A stretch of 64,000 bases of DNA from an uncultured Sulfitobacter sp. GTDB taxonomy: Bacteria; Pseudomonadota; Alphaproteobacteria; Rhodobacterales; Rhodobacteraceae. The stretch covers positions 744,001-808,000 of the forward strand of contig NZ_CANMQS010000002.1 in the NCBI RefSeq assembly GCF_947500075.1. Reading direction: 5' to 3'. The position numbers were made by a program, and so were the translations under genes. Within the stretch, counting starts at the first letter, position 1. Every line of letters starts with the position of its first letter. The notes beneath the pieces were generated by a model. That model saw nothing but the letters and a program-made list of their open reading frames with translations. It was not told where the DNA came from and did no database searches. Below, in pieces: positions 49,672 to 58,541 of this stretch.

Positions 49672-50852
49672 AGAAACACCCGCTCGATCACCCACCAGAC
49701 CCCGATCACCGCAATCAGCAGCGACCCCACCAGCGACACCGCGCGGAAGGTCACCGCATAATCGCGCACCGGCGCCTCGGCGGGCTGCAATTGCGCACCG
49801 CTCGCTGCACGCACCGCAGCCCAGATCAGCACCGCGGCCATGGCGATCACCGTCAACTGGCCCAGCTCAACGCCGACGTTGAAGCCGATCAGCGCCGGAA
49901 TGAACTGCGCCTCCGGCAGACCAAAGTCCCCGAGCACCGACGCAAATCCAAGCCCGTGCAACAGCCCAAATCCAAAGATCACAAAGGGCCGCCACCGGCT
50001 GAGGTGGCTCAGATAGATGTTCTCAACCGCCACATAAACGATCGAAGCCGCAATCAACGGCTCCACAATTGAGCCCGGCACTTTCACCAGCCCCAATGCC
50101 CCCAGCGCCAGCGTCACCGTATGCGCCAGCGTAAAGGCAGACACCTGCCACAACAGCGGCGCCAGCTTGGTGGACAGGAAAAACAGCCCCAGCACAAACA
50201 GGATATGATCCAGACCTTTTGGCAGAATGTGATCGAACCCAACCGGAATATAGCTGGCAAAAGCGGCCCAACCGCTCTGCGCATCTCCACCTGCAAGGGC
50301 AATCGGGTCAGAGGTATCTCCCCCATCCAGATATCCCGTAAACGGCGCTTCGACCCCCTGCTGGCGCAGCACCATCGCACCGCCACCCGCAGGCCATGTC
50401 ACCTGCACCTGTGCTGCGCCGGCAGGCACGTCGCCCAGCAACTGCCAGCGGGTGACGCGCGGCAGATCTTCCGACACCTGCTCGGGCACGGAAATCTCTG
50501 CGCCGCGCAGCGCCACAGCCTGCCCATCCACCGTCAGCAGCGGCAGCGCGTTCCACGCATCCAGCAGATCCGGCGCACGCCCCATGATCTCCGCATCCGG
50601 CAGGGCGCGCAGCGCGTCATAGCCCACCGCATTTGCCGCATCATCGGTGTCTTCCAACCCGTCCAGATTGATGCCCGCAAGAAACGCTTCAAGGTTCAGT
50701 TCCAGCACCAGTTCCGCCTGACCCTCCGCCACCGTCAGATCACCGATTGTCGGCTGCACCTCATGGGCGCGCGCCATCGTGACCGCCAGCAGGCTTGACA
50801 ACACGGCCAAACCCACCAGCTTTGCGATACCTAGAAGGGAAATCTGTTTCAT
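49668..50852 (-). CDS. HupE/UreJ-family membrane protein
   Basis: A 394-residue protein with a signal-like N-terminus (about 1-29, ending TMARAHE), a periplasmic domain (about 30-200) and a C-terminal HupE/UreJ membrane domain of six or seven helices. That domain contains the metal-binding-type motifs PVGFDHILPKGLDHILFVLGLF and GFGLLHGLGFA. Family members are linked to nickel or cobalt uptake. The ATG at 50852 overlaps the divergent DUF4198 start (CATG), and a GTG 12 codons in is an alternative. It pairs with a secreted metal-linked protein, suggesting joint metal handling. Confidence 0.85.
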   Translation of the reverse strand: MKQISLLGIAKLVGLAVLSSLLAVTMARAHEVQPTIGDLTVAEGQAELVLELNLEAFLAGINLDGLEDTDDAANAVGYDALRALPDAEIMGRAPDLLDAWNALPLLTVDGQAVALRGAEISVPEQVSEDLPRVTRWQLLGDVPAGAAQVQVTWPAGGGAMVLRQQGVEAPFTGYLDGGDTSDPIALAGGDAQSGWAAFASYIPVGFDHILPKGLDHILFVLGLFFLSTKLAPLLWQVSAFTLAHTVTLALGALGLVKVPGSIVEPLIAASIVYVAVENIYLSHLSRWRPFVIFGFGLLHGLGFASVLGDFGLPEAQFIPALIGFNVGVELGQLTVIAMAAVLIWAAVRAASGAQLQPAEAPVRDYAVTFRAVSLVGSLLIAVIGVWWVIERVFL

Positions 50853-51666
50853 GTCTCTTGCCCGTTTCTTTTGTGTTGCCGCGCTGGCCGTCGCCAGCCC
50901 TGCGCTGTCCCATGAATTCTGGATCGCGCCGGAGAAATATCAAGTCGAATCAGGAGGCAACCTACAAGCCCATTTCCGCAACGGCGAGGGGTTCGAGGGC
51001 CGCAGCCTGTCCTATTTCGATCAACGCTCTCTCCGGTTCGAGATGATTGCGGGTGGCACTGTCACACAACTGACCCCGCGTGCAGGCGACAAACCCGCCT
51101 TCACCCTGCCCGACGGCACCAAAGACGGGTTGGTCGTGGTTGTGCATGAAACCACCTCATCCAGCCTTACGTACCGCGATTGGGAAAAGTTTCTGAAATT
51201 CGCGGCCCACAAGGATTTTCCAAACGCCGCCGCCGATCACATCGCCGCAGGCTGGTCACAGGAGAAGTTCAAGGAAAGCTACACCCGACACGCCAAGGCG
51301 CTGATGGCGGTGGGCGCTGGCGAAGGTGCGGATCAACCTGCCGGCATGGCCACGGAATTCACAGCGCTGACAAACCCTTACGCGGCGACCTTCACAGGTG
51401 AGATGAAAGTCGCCCTCACCTACAACGGCCAGCCCCGCCCGGATGCGCAGGTTGAAGTCTTCGACCGCGGCCCTGAAGATGCGGTCACCATCACCCTGCA
51501 CCGCACCAACGCCGAAGGCATCGCGACCATCCCCGTGACACCGGGCCATGAATACCTCTTTGACGCGGTCGTGCTGCGCAAGGCGGACAATCCGGACTCC
51601 AATCCAGACGACCCTTTGTGGGAGACCCTTTGGGCAGCCCTCACCTTCAACGTCCCCGCCCGCTGA
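50851..51666 (+). CDS. DUF4198-family periplasmic protein
   Basis: A 271-residue exported protein. A signal peptide (about 1-20, ending PALS before HEFWIAPE) is followed by a DUF4198 domain, a family often annotated as nickel-uptake or cobalt-linked periplasmic protein. A C-terminal beta-sandwich stretch (VALTYNGQPRPDAQVEVFDRG) resembles a CarboxypepD/CNA-type fold. The ribosome site AGAAGGGAA lies nine bases before the ATG at 50851. It starts back to back with the HupE-family gene, so the two probably work on the same metal; which metal is not shown. Confidence 0.85.
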   Translation: MSLARFFCVAALAVASPALSHEFWIAPEKYQVESGGNLQAHFRNGEGFEGRSLSYFDQRSLRFEMIAGGTVTQLTPRAGDKPAFTLPDGTKDGLVVVVHETTSSSLTYRDWEKFLKFAAHKDFPNAAADHIAAGWSQEKFKESYTRHAKALMAVGAGEGADQPAGMATEFTALTNPYAATFTGEMKVALTYNGQPRPDAQVEVFDRGPEDAVTITLHRTNAEGIATIPVTPGHEYLFDAVVLRKADNPDSNPDDPLWETLWAALTFNVPAR

Positions 51667-51704
51667 CCTTGCGCCCGCCCGCGCCCTGCGGCTAGAAGCG
51701 CGCC

Positions 51705-52589
51705 ATGACCCAGACCCCTGATATCCTGTGCATCGGCTCCGTCCTGTGGGACGTGATCGGCCGGTCCGAAGCGAAAATGCGCCAGGGCTCCGACATGCCG
51801 GGGCGCATCACCCGCCTGCCCGGTGGCGTGGCGCTGAACATCGGCATGGCGCTGGCCCGGTTCGGCCTGACGCCTGCGCTTTTATCCGCTGTGGGCCGTG
51901 ATGCGGAAGGGGACGAACTGATACAGGCCTGCGCGCGCCGGGGGTTGATCACCGATCACATCTACCGCTCCGACGATCTGCCGACGGATGTATATATGGC
52001 CGTCGAAGGGGCCAACGGCCTCATTGCCGCCATCGCGGATGCCCATTCGCTCGAAGCGGCGGGTGACAAGATCATGCGTCCCCTGTCCGACGGCACCCTG
52101 CCCGCCCCCTACACCGGGGCGATTGCGCTGGATGGAAACCTCACCATTGACCTCTTGTCCGACATCGCCCGCAGTCCCGCGCTGGCTCAGGCGGATCTGC
52201 GCATCGCGCCTGCCTCTCCCGGCAAGGCGCTGCGGCTCAGCCCGTTCCTGCAAGCCCGCCGGGGCACGCTCTATGTGAACCTCGAAGAGGCAGGGCTGCT
52301 CTGTGAGGAAACCTTCGCCACGTCCGCCGAAGCGGTCACGGCCCTGCTGGCCAAAGGGGCCGTGCGCGCGGTGGTCACCGATGGCGGCAACCCCGCCACC
52401 GCAGGCGATGCGGCGGGCCAACACACCCAATCGCCACCGCCCGTGCATGTCGCGCGCATCACCGGCGCGGGTGACACCTTCATGGCCGCCCATATCGCGG
52501 CAGAGCGCAAGGGCCAGCCCCCACAGGCGGCCCTTGAAGACGCGCTCGAAGCTGCCGCCCTCTATGTTTCCGGAGCCACAACCATATGA
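51705..52589 (+). CDS. psuK: Pseudouridine kinase (PfkB family)
   Basis: A 294-residue ribokinase-fold enzyme that phosphorylates pseudouridine at the 5' position. It has the N-terminal GSVLWDVIGRSE and RLPGGVALNIGMALARFG (PfkB signature 1) and the C-terminal ITGAGDTFMAAH with the catalytic aspartate. The assignment to pseudouridine, rather than another sugar, comes from the coupled psuG gene, which overlaps by four bases (ATGA at 52586). No dedicated nucleoside transporter is nearby. Confidence 0.92.
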   Translation: MTQTPDILCIGSVLWDVIGRSEAKMRQGSDMPGRITRLPGGVALNIGMALARFGLTPALLSAVGRDAEGDELIQACARRGLITDHIYRSDDLPTDVYMAVEGANGLIAAIADAHSLEAAGDKIMRPLSDGTLPAPYTGAIALDGNLTIDLLSDIARSPALAQADLRIAPASPGKALRLSPFLQARRGTLYVNLEEAGLLCEETFATSAEAVTALLAKGAVRAVVTDGGNPATAGDAAGQHTQSPPPVHVARITGAGDTFMAAHIAAERKGQPPQAALEDALEAAALYVSGATTI

Positions 52590-53497
52590 TCCCCCTCACT
52601 TTTTCCTCCGAAGTCACCACAGCACGCAGCGCAAACACACCGCTGGTCGCGCTCGAAAGCACCATCATCACCCATGGCATGCCCTATCCCCAAAACCTTG
52701 AGGTCGCGCGCCAGGTCGAAGCCGACGTGCGTGCCGCCGGGGCCACGCCCGCCACCATTGCCGTGATCGACGGCGCGCTGCACATCGGGCTGGAGGACGC
52801 CCAGCTTGAAGCACTGGCGCAGGCGCAAAACGTCGCCAAGCTCAGCCGCGCGGATATGGCCACCTGCATTGCCACAGGCGGCACCGGGGCCACGACCGTG
52901 GCCGCCACCATGATCGCCGCCCACCTCGCCGACATCCACGTCTTCGCCACCGGCGGCATCGGCGGCGTGCACAAAGGGGCCGAAGACAGCTTTGACATCT
53001 CAGCCGACCTGATGGAGCTTGCCCAGACCCCCGTGACCGTCGTGGCCGCCGGCGCCAAAGCCATCCTCGACATTCCCAAAACGCTGGAAGTGCTTGAAAC
53101 CCAAGGCGTTCCCGTCATCGCCTATGGGCAAGACAGCCTGCCCGCCTTCTGGAGCGCGACCTCTGACCTGATCGCGCCTTTGCGCATGGATGATGCGACA
53201 ACCATCGCCCGCGCCCATCAGACGCGGCAACAGATGGGCCTGCCCGGTGGCCAGTTGATCACCAACCCGATCCCGCGTGCGGATGAAATCCCCGCTGCCA
53301 CCCTCGCCCCGATCATCGCACAGGCGCAGGCCGAAGCCGACGCGCAAGGTGTCAGCGGCAAGGGCGTGACCCCCTTCCTCCTCCAGCGCATCTTCGAACT
53401 GACCGAAGGCCGCTCCCTGACGGCAAACATCGCACTGGTGCGCAACAACGCCCGCCTTGCGGCGCAAATTGCCACCTCATTAACGAATACGACCTGA
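52586..53497 (+). CDS. psuG: Pseudouridine-5'-phosphate glycosidase
   Basis: A 303-residue enzyme that splits pseudouridine-5'-phosphate into uracil and ribose-5-phosphate, the second step of pseudouridine salvage. The family segments are VALESTIITHGMPYPQN at the N-terminus, TGGTGATTVAATM, VFATGGIGGVHKG and the catalytic-lysine region VVAAGAKAILD. The ATG overlaps the kinase stop. With psuK it forms a complete catabolic pair, whose uracil product would need degradation or salvage genes not present here. Confidence 0.95.
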   Translation: MIPLTFSSEVTTARSANTPLVALESTIITHGMPYPQNLEVARQVEADVRAAGATPATIAVIDGALHIGLEDAQLEALAQAQNVAKLSRADMATCIATGGTGATTVAATMIAAHLADIHVFATGGIGGVHKGAEDSFDISADLMELAQTPVTVVAAGAKAILDIPKTLEVLETQGVPVIAYGQDSLPAFWSATSDLIAPLRMDDATTIARAHQTRQQMGLPGGQLITNPIPRADEIPAATLAPIIAQAQAEADAQGVSGKGVTPFLLQRIFELTEGRSLTANIALVRNNARLAAQIATSLTNTT

Positions 53498-53641
53498 GGC
53501 AGCCGCCCATTTTGAAGGCAGATCACCCATAAATGCCGTCAAACCGTGCACTTGCCATTGTAGCTGTCTTAGAAAGTCCCTAGCTGTAACTCTGAAGAAA
53601 AAGCCGTATATCTTAACAAAACCATCGTTGCTGCTGCCTGA

Positions 53642-54388
53642 ATGAACACACCTTTCGACATCGAAACGCCCGAGGCGAAACGCCCGACGCTGGTGGCACG
53701 TCTGCGTGCCTCCTTCCTGACCGGTCTGGTGGTCATTGCGCCCGTGGGTCTGACAATCTGGCTGATCTGGTCCGTTGTGGGATGGATCGACGGCTTTGTG
53801 CTGCCGCTGGTCCCGGCCAACTATCACCCCGACCGGATGTTGCAGGACTTCTTCGGCCTTGACCCTGCCGTTCAGATCAACGTGCGCGGTCTGGGCGTGG
53901 TGATCTTCCTGATGTTCACCATCATCGTGGGCTGGATGGCGAAGGGCCTGCTGGGCCGCTCGCTGATCCGCTTTGCCGAAAGTCTGGTGGAACGCACCCC
54001 CGTCGTGCGCACGATCTATTCCGGCATCAAACAAATCTCCGAGACGATCTTCGCGCAATCAGAACGCAGTTTTGAAACCGCCTGCCTGATCGAATACCCC
54101 CGCAAAGGCATCTGGGCGCTTGGGTTCATATCCACCGACACCAAGGGTGAAGTCGCGGAAAAGGGCCATCCCTCCGGCGACATGGTCAGTGTGTTTCTGC
54201 CCACCACACCCAACCCGACCTCGGGTTTTCTGCTGTTTTTCCCGCGTGATGACGTCAAGGTGCTGGACATGACAGTGGAAGACGCGGCGAAGCTGGTGAT
54301 CTCGGCCGGTCTTGTCTACCCGTCCGATGGTGAAAACGGCGAGGTGATCGACATGACCTCGCAGGTCGAGACCAAGAGGATCAAGTAA
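53642..54388 (+). CDS. DUF502-family membrane protein
   Basis: A 248-residue inner-membrane protein with two helices (about 26-52 and 82-104) followed by a conserved cytosolic or periplasmic domain (LVERTPVVRTIYSGIKQ, then TPNPTSGFLLFFPRDDV). These motifs define DUF502. Homologues occur widely in proteobacteria and plants (COV proteins), but no mechanism is known. It stands alone between psuG (144 bp upstream) and the convergent patatin gene (23 bp). Confidence 0.9.
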   Translation: MNTPFDIETPEAKRPTLVARLRASFLTGLVVIAPVGLTIWLIWSVVGWIDGFVLPLVPANYHPDRMLQDFFGLDPAVQINVRGLGVVIFLMFTIIVGWMAKGLLGRSLIRFAESLVERTPVVRTIYSGIKQISETIFAQSERSFETACLIEYPRKGIWALGFISTDTKGEVAEKGHPSGDMVSVFLPTTPNPTSGFLLFFPRDDVKVLDMTVEDAAKLVISAGLVYPSDGENGEVIDMTSQVETKRIK

Positions 54389-54411
54389 ACCAGCATTCTA
54401 CGCGCTGATCC

Positions 54412-55476
54412 TCATCCAAACATCGCGCGCAGATCGACGCTGCTTTTCTCACCGACCAGCTTGAAATCATCCGCCAGAAACTGCTCTGCTGCGGCTTCTC
54501 CCGCGTCGCGCAGCGTGGCGATCACCGTGGGGTTCGGGATCGTCTTGGTCGCCACGGACAACTTCTCCATCAACACATCATCCGCGATCATATGCACCCG
54601 CACCCGGTTCATCCGGTCGCTGTCCACTGTGCCTTCCTCAATCAACCGCTGCACAAAATCAATCGCGCGCAATTCGCGCAACAGGCTGCTGTTGAAGCTG
54701 ATCTCATTGATCCGGTTCTGGATCTGCTTGGGCGTCACCGGCAGGTCGGATCGTTCCAGCGGGTTGATGTTGATGATCACAAGATCGGCGGGCAAGTCAT
54801 TGCCGAAAAACGGAAAAAGCGCGGGGTTCCCGGTGTATCCCCCGTCCCAGAACGCCTCCGTCTGCCTGGTTTCCGCGTCATACATCTCAACCGCGCGGAA
54901 AAGCGTGGGCAAACAGGCCGAAGCCATCAGCGCCTCCGGCCCGATCTCATCGCCCGAAAACACCCGGATCTTGCCGTTGCGCACCCGTGTGGCGCAGACA
55001 AAGAACAACGGTTCCACGCTGTTGCAGACCTTTTCGTAGTCGAACTTGCGCACAATATCCTCAAGCGGATTGCGGTAAAACGGCCCCGTCGCATAGGGCG
55101 AGGTCATGTTGGACACCGCATCGGCCATCATCACCGGCCATGAATACTCCATCGCCTGGCTCAGCGCGCCGACGCCGTGCGGCATCATCCACCGCTCCAC
55201 CTGCAAATCACTGACGCCCGCCACCTGTTCCCAGAGCCATGCCAGGTTCTCCCGCGCGCCTTCCCGGCCGCCTTTGACCATACCCGCCTTCAGTGCGGCA
55301 CCATTCAACGCCCCCGCTGAGGTGCCGGAGATCCCGGCAATCTCGACCTCATTCTCCTGCAACAACCGGTCCAGCACACCCCAGGTAAACGCCCCATGCG
55401 CCCCGCCACCCTGAAGGGCGAGATTGATGCGCTTGGTGCGCGTCTTCTTGGGTTTCCTGCTCAAAGCGCTGTCCAT
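54412..55476 (-). CDS. Patatin-like phospholipase
   Basis: A 354-residue lipid acyl hydrolase of the patatin family. The oxyanion-hole motif is GGGAHG (23-28), the nucleophile S53 in GTSAG, and the dyad aspartate lies in WDGGY. It has no signal peptide, so it probably acts on membrane lipids or acyl storage in the cell. The start at 55476 overlaps the end of the 3-hydroxybutyrate dehydrogenase gene by 16 bp, so the two are cotranscribed; a link to polyhydroxybutyrate turnover is plausible but only inferred. Confidence 0.92.
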   Translation of the reverse strand: MDSALSRKPKKTRTKRINLALQGGGAHGAFTWGVLDRLLQENEVEIAGISGTSAGALNGAALKAGMVKGGREGARENLAWLWEQVAGVSDLQVERWMMPHGVGALSQAMEYSWPVMMADAVSNMTSPYATGPFYRNPLEDIVRKFDYEKVCNSVEPLFFVCATRVRNGKIRVFSGDEIGPEALMASACLPTLFRAVEMYDAETRQTEAFWDGGYTGNPALFPFFGNDLPADLVIININPLERSDLPVTPKQIQNRINEISFNSSLLRELRAIDFVQRLIEEGTVDSDRMNRVRVHMIADDVLMEKLSVATKTIPNPTVIATLRDAGEAAAEQFLADDFKLVGEKSSVDLRAMFG

Positions 55477-56246
55477 CCGCCATCGACACTGATCGCCGTG
55501 CCGGTGATCTGTGCCGCCGCATCCGAGCACAGGAACGCCGTGGTGCCGCCCATCTGCTCAACAGTGGCGAATTCTTTGGACGGCTGCCGCTTGAGCATGA
55601 CGTTCTTGATCACCTCCTCGCGGCTCATGTCGTATTCCTTCATCGTGTCGGGGATCTGGCTTTCCACCAGCGGGGTCAGCACATATCCCGGACAGATGGT
55701 ATTGGCGGTGATCGGCTCTTCTGCCGTCTCAAGTGCTGTGGTCTTGGTCAGACCGACAATCCCGTGCTTGGCCGCGATATAGGCGGATTTGTAGGGCGAG
55801 GCCGTCAACCCATGGGCCGAGGCGATGTTCACCACCCGGCCCCAGCCCGCCTTGCGCATCATCGGCAGGGCAACGGCGGTGGTGTGAAACGCGGAACTGA
55901 GGTTGATCGCAATGATCGCATCCCACTTCTCAACCGGGAAATCGGGGATGCCGGCGACATGCTGGATACCGGCATTGTTGATCAGGATGTCACAAACCCC
56001 TGCCTCTTCAATCAACCTGCGGCATTCATCGCCTTTGGACATGTCTGCCTGAATGTAGCGCGCCTTGACCCCCGTCTCCCTGGCGATTTCCTCAGCCAGC
56101 GCGTGGTCCTCCGCGCGATCGGTGAAGGAGTTCAGCACGACATGCGCACCAGCCTTCGCCAACTCCTGTGCAATGCCCAACCCGATGCCGGAGTTGGAGC
56201 CGGTGATGACAGCGGTTTTGCCGGACAGATCGACGGTGAAAGCCAT
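55461..56246 (-). CDS. bdhA: 3-Hydroxybutyrate dehydrogenase
   Basis: A 261-residue short-chain dehydrogenase that oxidises D-3-hydroxybutyrate to acetoacetate with NAD+. The nucleotide motif is TGSNSGIGLG (15-24), with NNAG (90-93) and the catalytic set S143, Y156 and K160 (YIAAK). The C-terminal helix/lid segments match BdhA rather than FabG. The ATG at 56246 has AAGGAG. It is followed directly, with overlap, by the patatin-like gene. A small-RNA candidate on the same strand ends 139 bp upstream. Confidence 0.93.
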   Translation of the reverse strand: MAFTVDLSGKTAVITGSNSGIGLGIAQELAKAGAHVVLNSFTDRAEDHALAEEIARETGVKARYIQADMSKGDECRRLIEEAGVCDILINNAGIQHVAGIPDFPVEKWDAIIAINLSSAFHTTAVALPMMRKAGWGRVVNIASAHGLTASPYKSAYIAAKHGIVGLTKTTALETAEEPITANTICPGYVLTPLVESQIPDTMKEYDMSREEVIKNVMLKRQPSKEFATVEQMGGTTAFLCSDAAAQITGTAISVDGGWTAL

Positions 56247-56384
56247 GGGGTTCTCCTTGGGAAGCGTATTCTGCGCGCGCATCATGCCTTGCCGCGTCTG
56301 CAAAGAAAACGGCTTGTGCATAAAACTGCGCCAAGAAATTCTGCACGCCGGATCAAATGCCTGGCATCCCGCCCCCGTCTTGCC

Positions 56385-56461
56385 AAAAAAAAACGCCAGC
56401 ACGAAGCTGGCGTTAAGTTATTGAGGCAGGTTTCATACAGGCAAGAAACCTATCGAGCAGT
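56385..56461 (-). ncRNA. Candidate small RNA of about 77 nt
   Basis: On the minus strand a promoter-like pair, TTGGCG (56491-56496), 17 nt and TATAAA (56468-56473), predicts a start near 56461. The transcript would hold a hairpin AGGTTTC with GAAACCT (56445-56451 and 56428-56434, ten-base loop). It ends in a nine-pair terminator AACGCCAGC with GCTGGCGTT (56392-56414) followed by eight T. No coding gene on this strand lies upstream to explain the terminator. This accounts for the 329-bp gap between bdhA and the peptide-binding gene. Confidence 0.6.
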
Positions 56462-56575
56462 GACCCCTTTATAGGCAATTCAATGCCCTACGCCAAGTCA
56501 AAAGTTGCAACTGGCCTCAAACCCCCGATAAGCATTGGCTTAAGAAAAAAAGGGGCGTCGAGGATTGTTGCGAAA

Positions 56576-58396
56576 ATGGTGAGGGATTTTTTCCAGATGG
56601 TGCGGGGCTTTGCAGTGATTCTGTGGATGATTCTCTGCGCGGGCTTTGCAGCCGCAGAACCCAGGCACGGGATATCTATGTATGGGGAGCCCGCACTCCC
56701 CCCTGATTTTGTGTCCTTGCCCTACGCAAATGCCGCAGCGCCCAAGGGGGGCAAGATCACCCTTGGCAACGCCGGCGGCTTCGACAGTCTCAACCCGTTT
56801 GTGCGCAAAGGCACCGTGCCGTGGCAGCTGCGCTTCTTCACCCACGAGAGCCTGATGGGGCGCTCCTGGGATGAGCCTTTCGCGTTATACGGGTTGCTCG
56901 CCGAATCGATTGAGGTGCCGGAAGATCGCGCGTGGGTGGAATTCACCCTGCGGGCGGAGGCACGATTCGCTGATGGGTCTCCCGTGACGGTAGAAGACGT
57001 GATCTTCTCCTATCAGGTGCTGGGGACCGAGGGGCACCCGCGGTATCATGGGCTTTACCGTCAGATTGAAAGCATCGAAGCGGTTGGCCCGCGCAGCGTG
57101 CGGATGACCTTCAACACCGAAAACCGCGAACTGGCCCTGCTTGCAGGCATGCGCCCGATCCTGTCCAGAGCACAATGGGAGGGCAAGGATTTCGCCGCCG
57201 CCCCGCTGGCTGAGATCCCCCTTGGCACCGGTCCCTATACCGTCACCGGGTATGAAGCGAACCGTCAGGTCACCCTCACCCGCAATCCCGACTATTGGGG
57301 TGCCGATCTGCCCTTCCGGCGCGGCACCTACAACTTTGATGAGATCCGCATCGACTTTTACGGCGACACCTCGGTGCTGTTTGAGGCGTTCAAGGCCGGC
57401 GAAATCTCTGCCGTGCGCGAATTCAACGCGGAGACCTGGAAGACCCAATACGACTTTCCCGCTGTGGATGATGGCCGCGTGGTGAAATCCACCTTCCCGC
57501 ACCAGAAACCATCGGGGATGACCGGTTTCGCCATGAACATCCGCCGCGCGCCTTTTGACGACTGGCGGGTGCGGGATGCGCTGATCACCGCGTTCAACTT
57601 TGAATACATCAATGAAACGCTCACAGGCGGCGCCCTGCCCCGGATCAGCTCGTATTTCTCCAACTCCACCCTTGCGATGCAGCCCGGCCCCGCGCCTGCC
57701 GGTGTGGCGGCCCTGCTGGCGCCCCATGCCGCAGACCTGCTGCCCGGCACGCTGGAAGGCTACAGGCTGCCGGTGGGCAACGGTTCTGCGCGCAACCGCG
57801 CCGGCATTCGCGCGGCAATGGCGCGTTTGGCCGAGGCAGGCTACACCGCCGAAGACGGCACCATGCGCGATGCCAATGGCAAAGCGCTGGCCTTCCGCAT
57901 CCTGCTCAGCAAAGGCAACACCGAACACGACAAGATCGCCAGCCTCTATATCCAGGCGCTCAAACGGCTGGGGATCACGGCAGAGATCGAAGCGGTGGAC
58001 AATGCGCAATACGTGGCCCGCACGGCTGCGTTTGACTATGACATGACCGCCTTCCGCCGCGCCCTGTCGCTGAGCCCCGGCAATGAGCAACGGTTCTATT
58101 GGGGATCGGAGGCCGCCGCGTCCGAAGGGTCCGGCAATCTGATCGGGATCGCCTCGCCGGTGGTGGATGGGCTGATCGATGCGATGCTGGCTGCGCGCAG
58201 TGCGCAAGACTTCACCGATGCCACCCGCGCGCTCGACCGGGTGCTGACAGCGGGGCGCTACGTGATCCCGTTCTGGCAGTTCAACGAAGGGCTGATCGCC
58301 CATGACGCGCGCATGAAAGTGCCGCAGGTGCTGCCGATCTACGGCGACGGGCCTTATTTCATGCCGCAGATGTGGTGGTGGGACGCGGCGGGCTGA
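56576..58396 (+). CDS. Extracellular peptide-binding protein (family 5, YejA-like)
   Basis: A 606-residue periplasmic solute-binding protein of the oligopeptide/YejA class. A signal peptide (about 1-27, MVRDFFQMVRGFAVILWMILC then AGFAAA) is followed by the SBP_bac_5 domain (GGFDSLNPFVRKGTVPWQL, FADGSPVTVEDVIFSYQ). Start choice among 56483, 56576 and 56597 is open; 56576 gives a normal signal peptide. No permease or ATPase genes (yejB, E, F) follow: the next gene is an opposite-strand regulator. It may use a transporter encoded elsewhere. A repeat tail follows at 58491. Confidence 0.87.
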   Translation: MVRDFFQMVRGFAVILWMILCAGFAAAEPRHGISMYGEPALPPDFVSLPYANAAAPKGGKITLGNAGGFDSLNPFVRKGTVPWQLRFFTHESLMGRSWDEPFALYGLLAESIEVPEDRAWVEFTLRAEARFADGSPVTVEDVIFSYQVLGTEGHPRYHGLYRQIESIEAVGPRSVRMTFNTENRELALLAGMRPILSRAQWEGKDFAAAPLAEIPLGTGPYTVTGYEANRQVTLTRNPDYWGADLPFRRGTYNFDEIRIDFYGDTSVLFEAFKAGEISAVREFNAETWKTQYDFPAVDDGRVVKSTFPHQKPSGMTGFAMNIRRAPFDDWRVRDALITAFNFEYINETLTGGALPRISSYFSNSTLAMQPGPAPAGVAALLAPHAADLLPGTLEGYRLPVGNGSARNRAGIRAAMARLAEAGYTAEDGTMRDANGKALAFRILLSKGNTEHDKIASLYIQALKRLGITAEIEAVDNAQYVARTAAFDYDMTAFRRALSLSPGNEQRFYWGSEAAASEGSGNLIGIASPVVDGLIDAMLAARSAQDFTDATRALDRVLTAGRYVIPFWQFNEGLIAHDARMKVPQVLPIYGDGPYFMPQMWWWDAAG

Positions 58397-58490
58397 ACGC
58401 GCAAAACCCCAGTATGTCCCTGTCGCCAGTACTTGGGGGCTGCGTCCGGCGCGCATTTTCTGCGGAAGGGGCCCGGTGGAGAGGGCGGAA

Positions 58491-58537
58491 CTGGGGCCAG
58501 CCCCAGACCCCGGGATATTTGAAGAGAAAAGAGGGGG
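58491..58537 (+). repeat. Structured intergenic repeat, short/diverged copy 3
   Basis: The hairpin CTGGGGC-CA-GCCCCAG (58491-58506) is followed by ACCCCGGGATATTTGAAGAG and AAAAGAGGGG. The tail matches copies 1 and 2 (GGGATATTT, GAGAAAAGAGGG) but the long 19-base block is missing. Like the others it is in sense orientation downstream of a gene. Confidence 0.6.
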
Positions 58538-58541
58538 GCGA

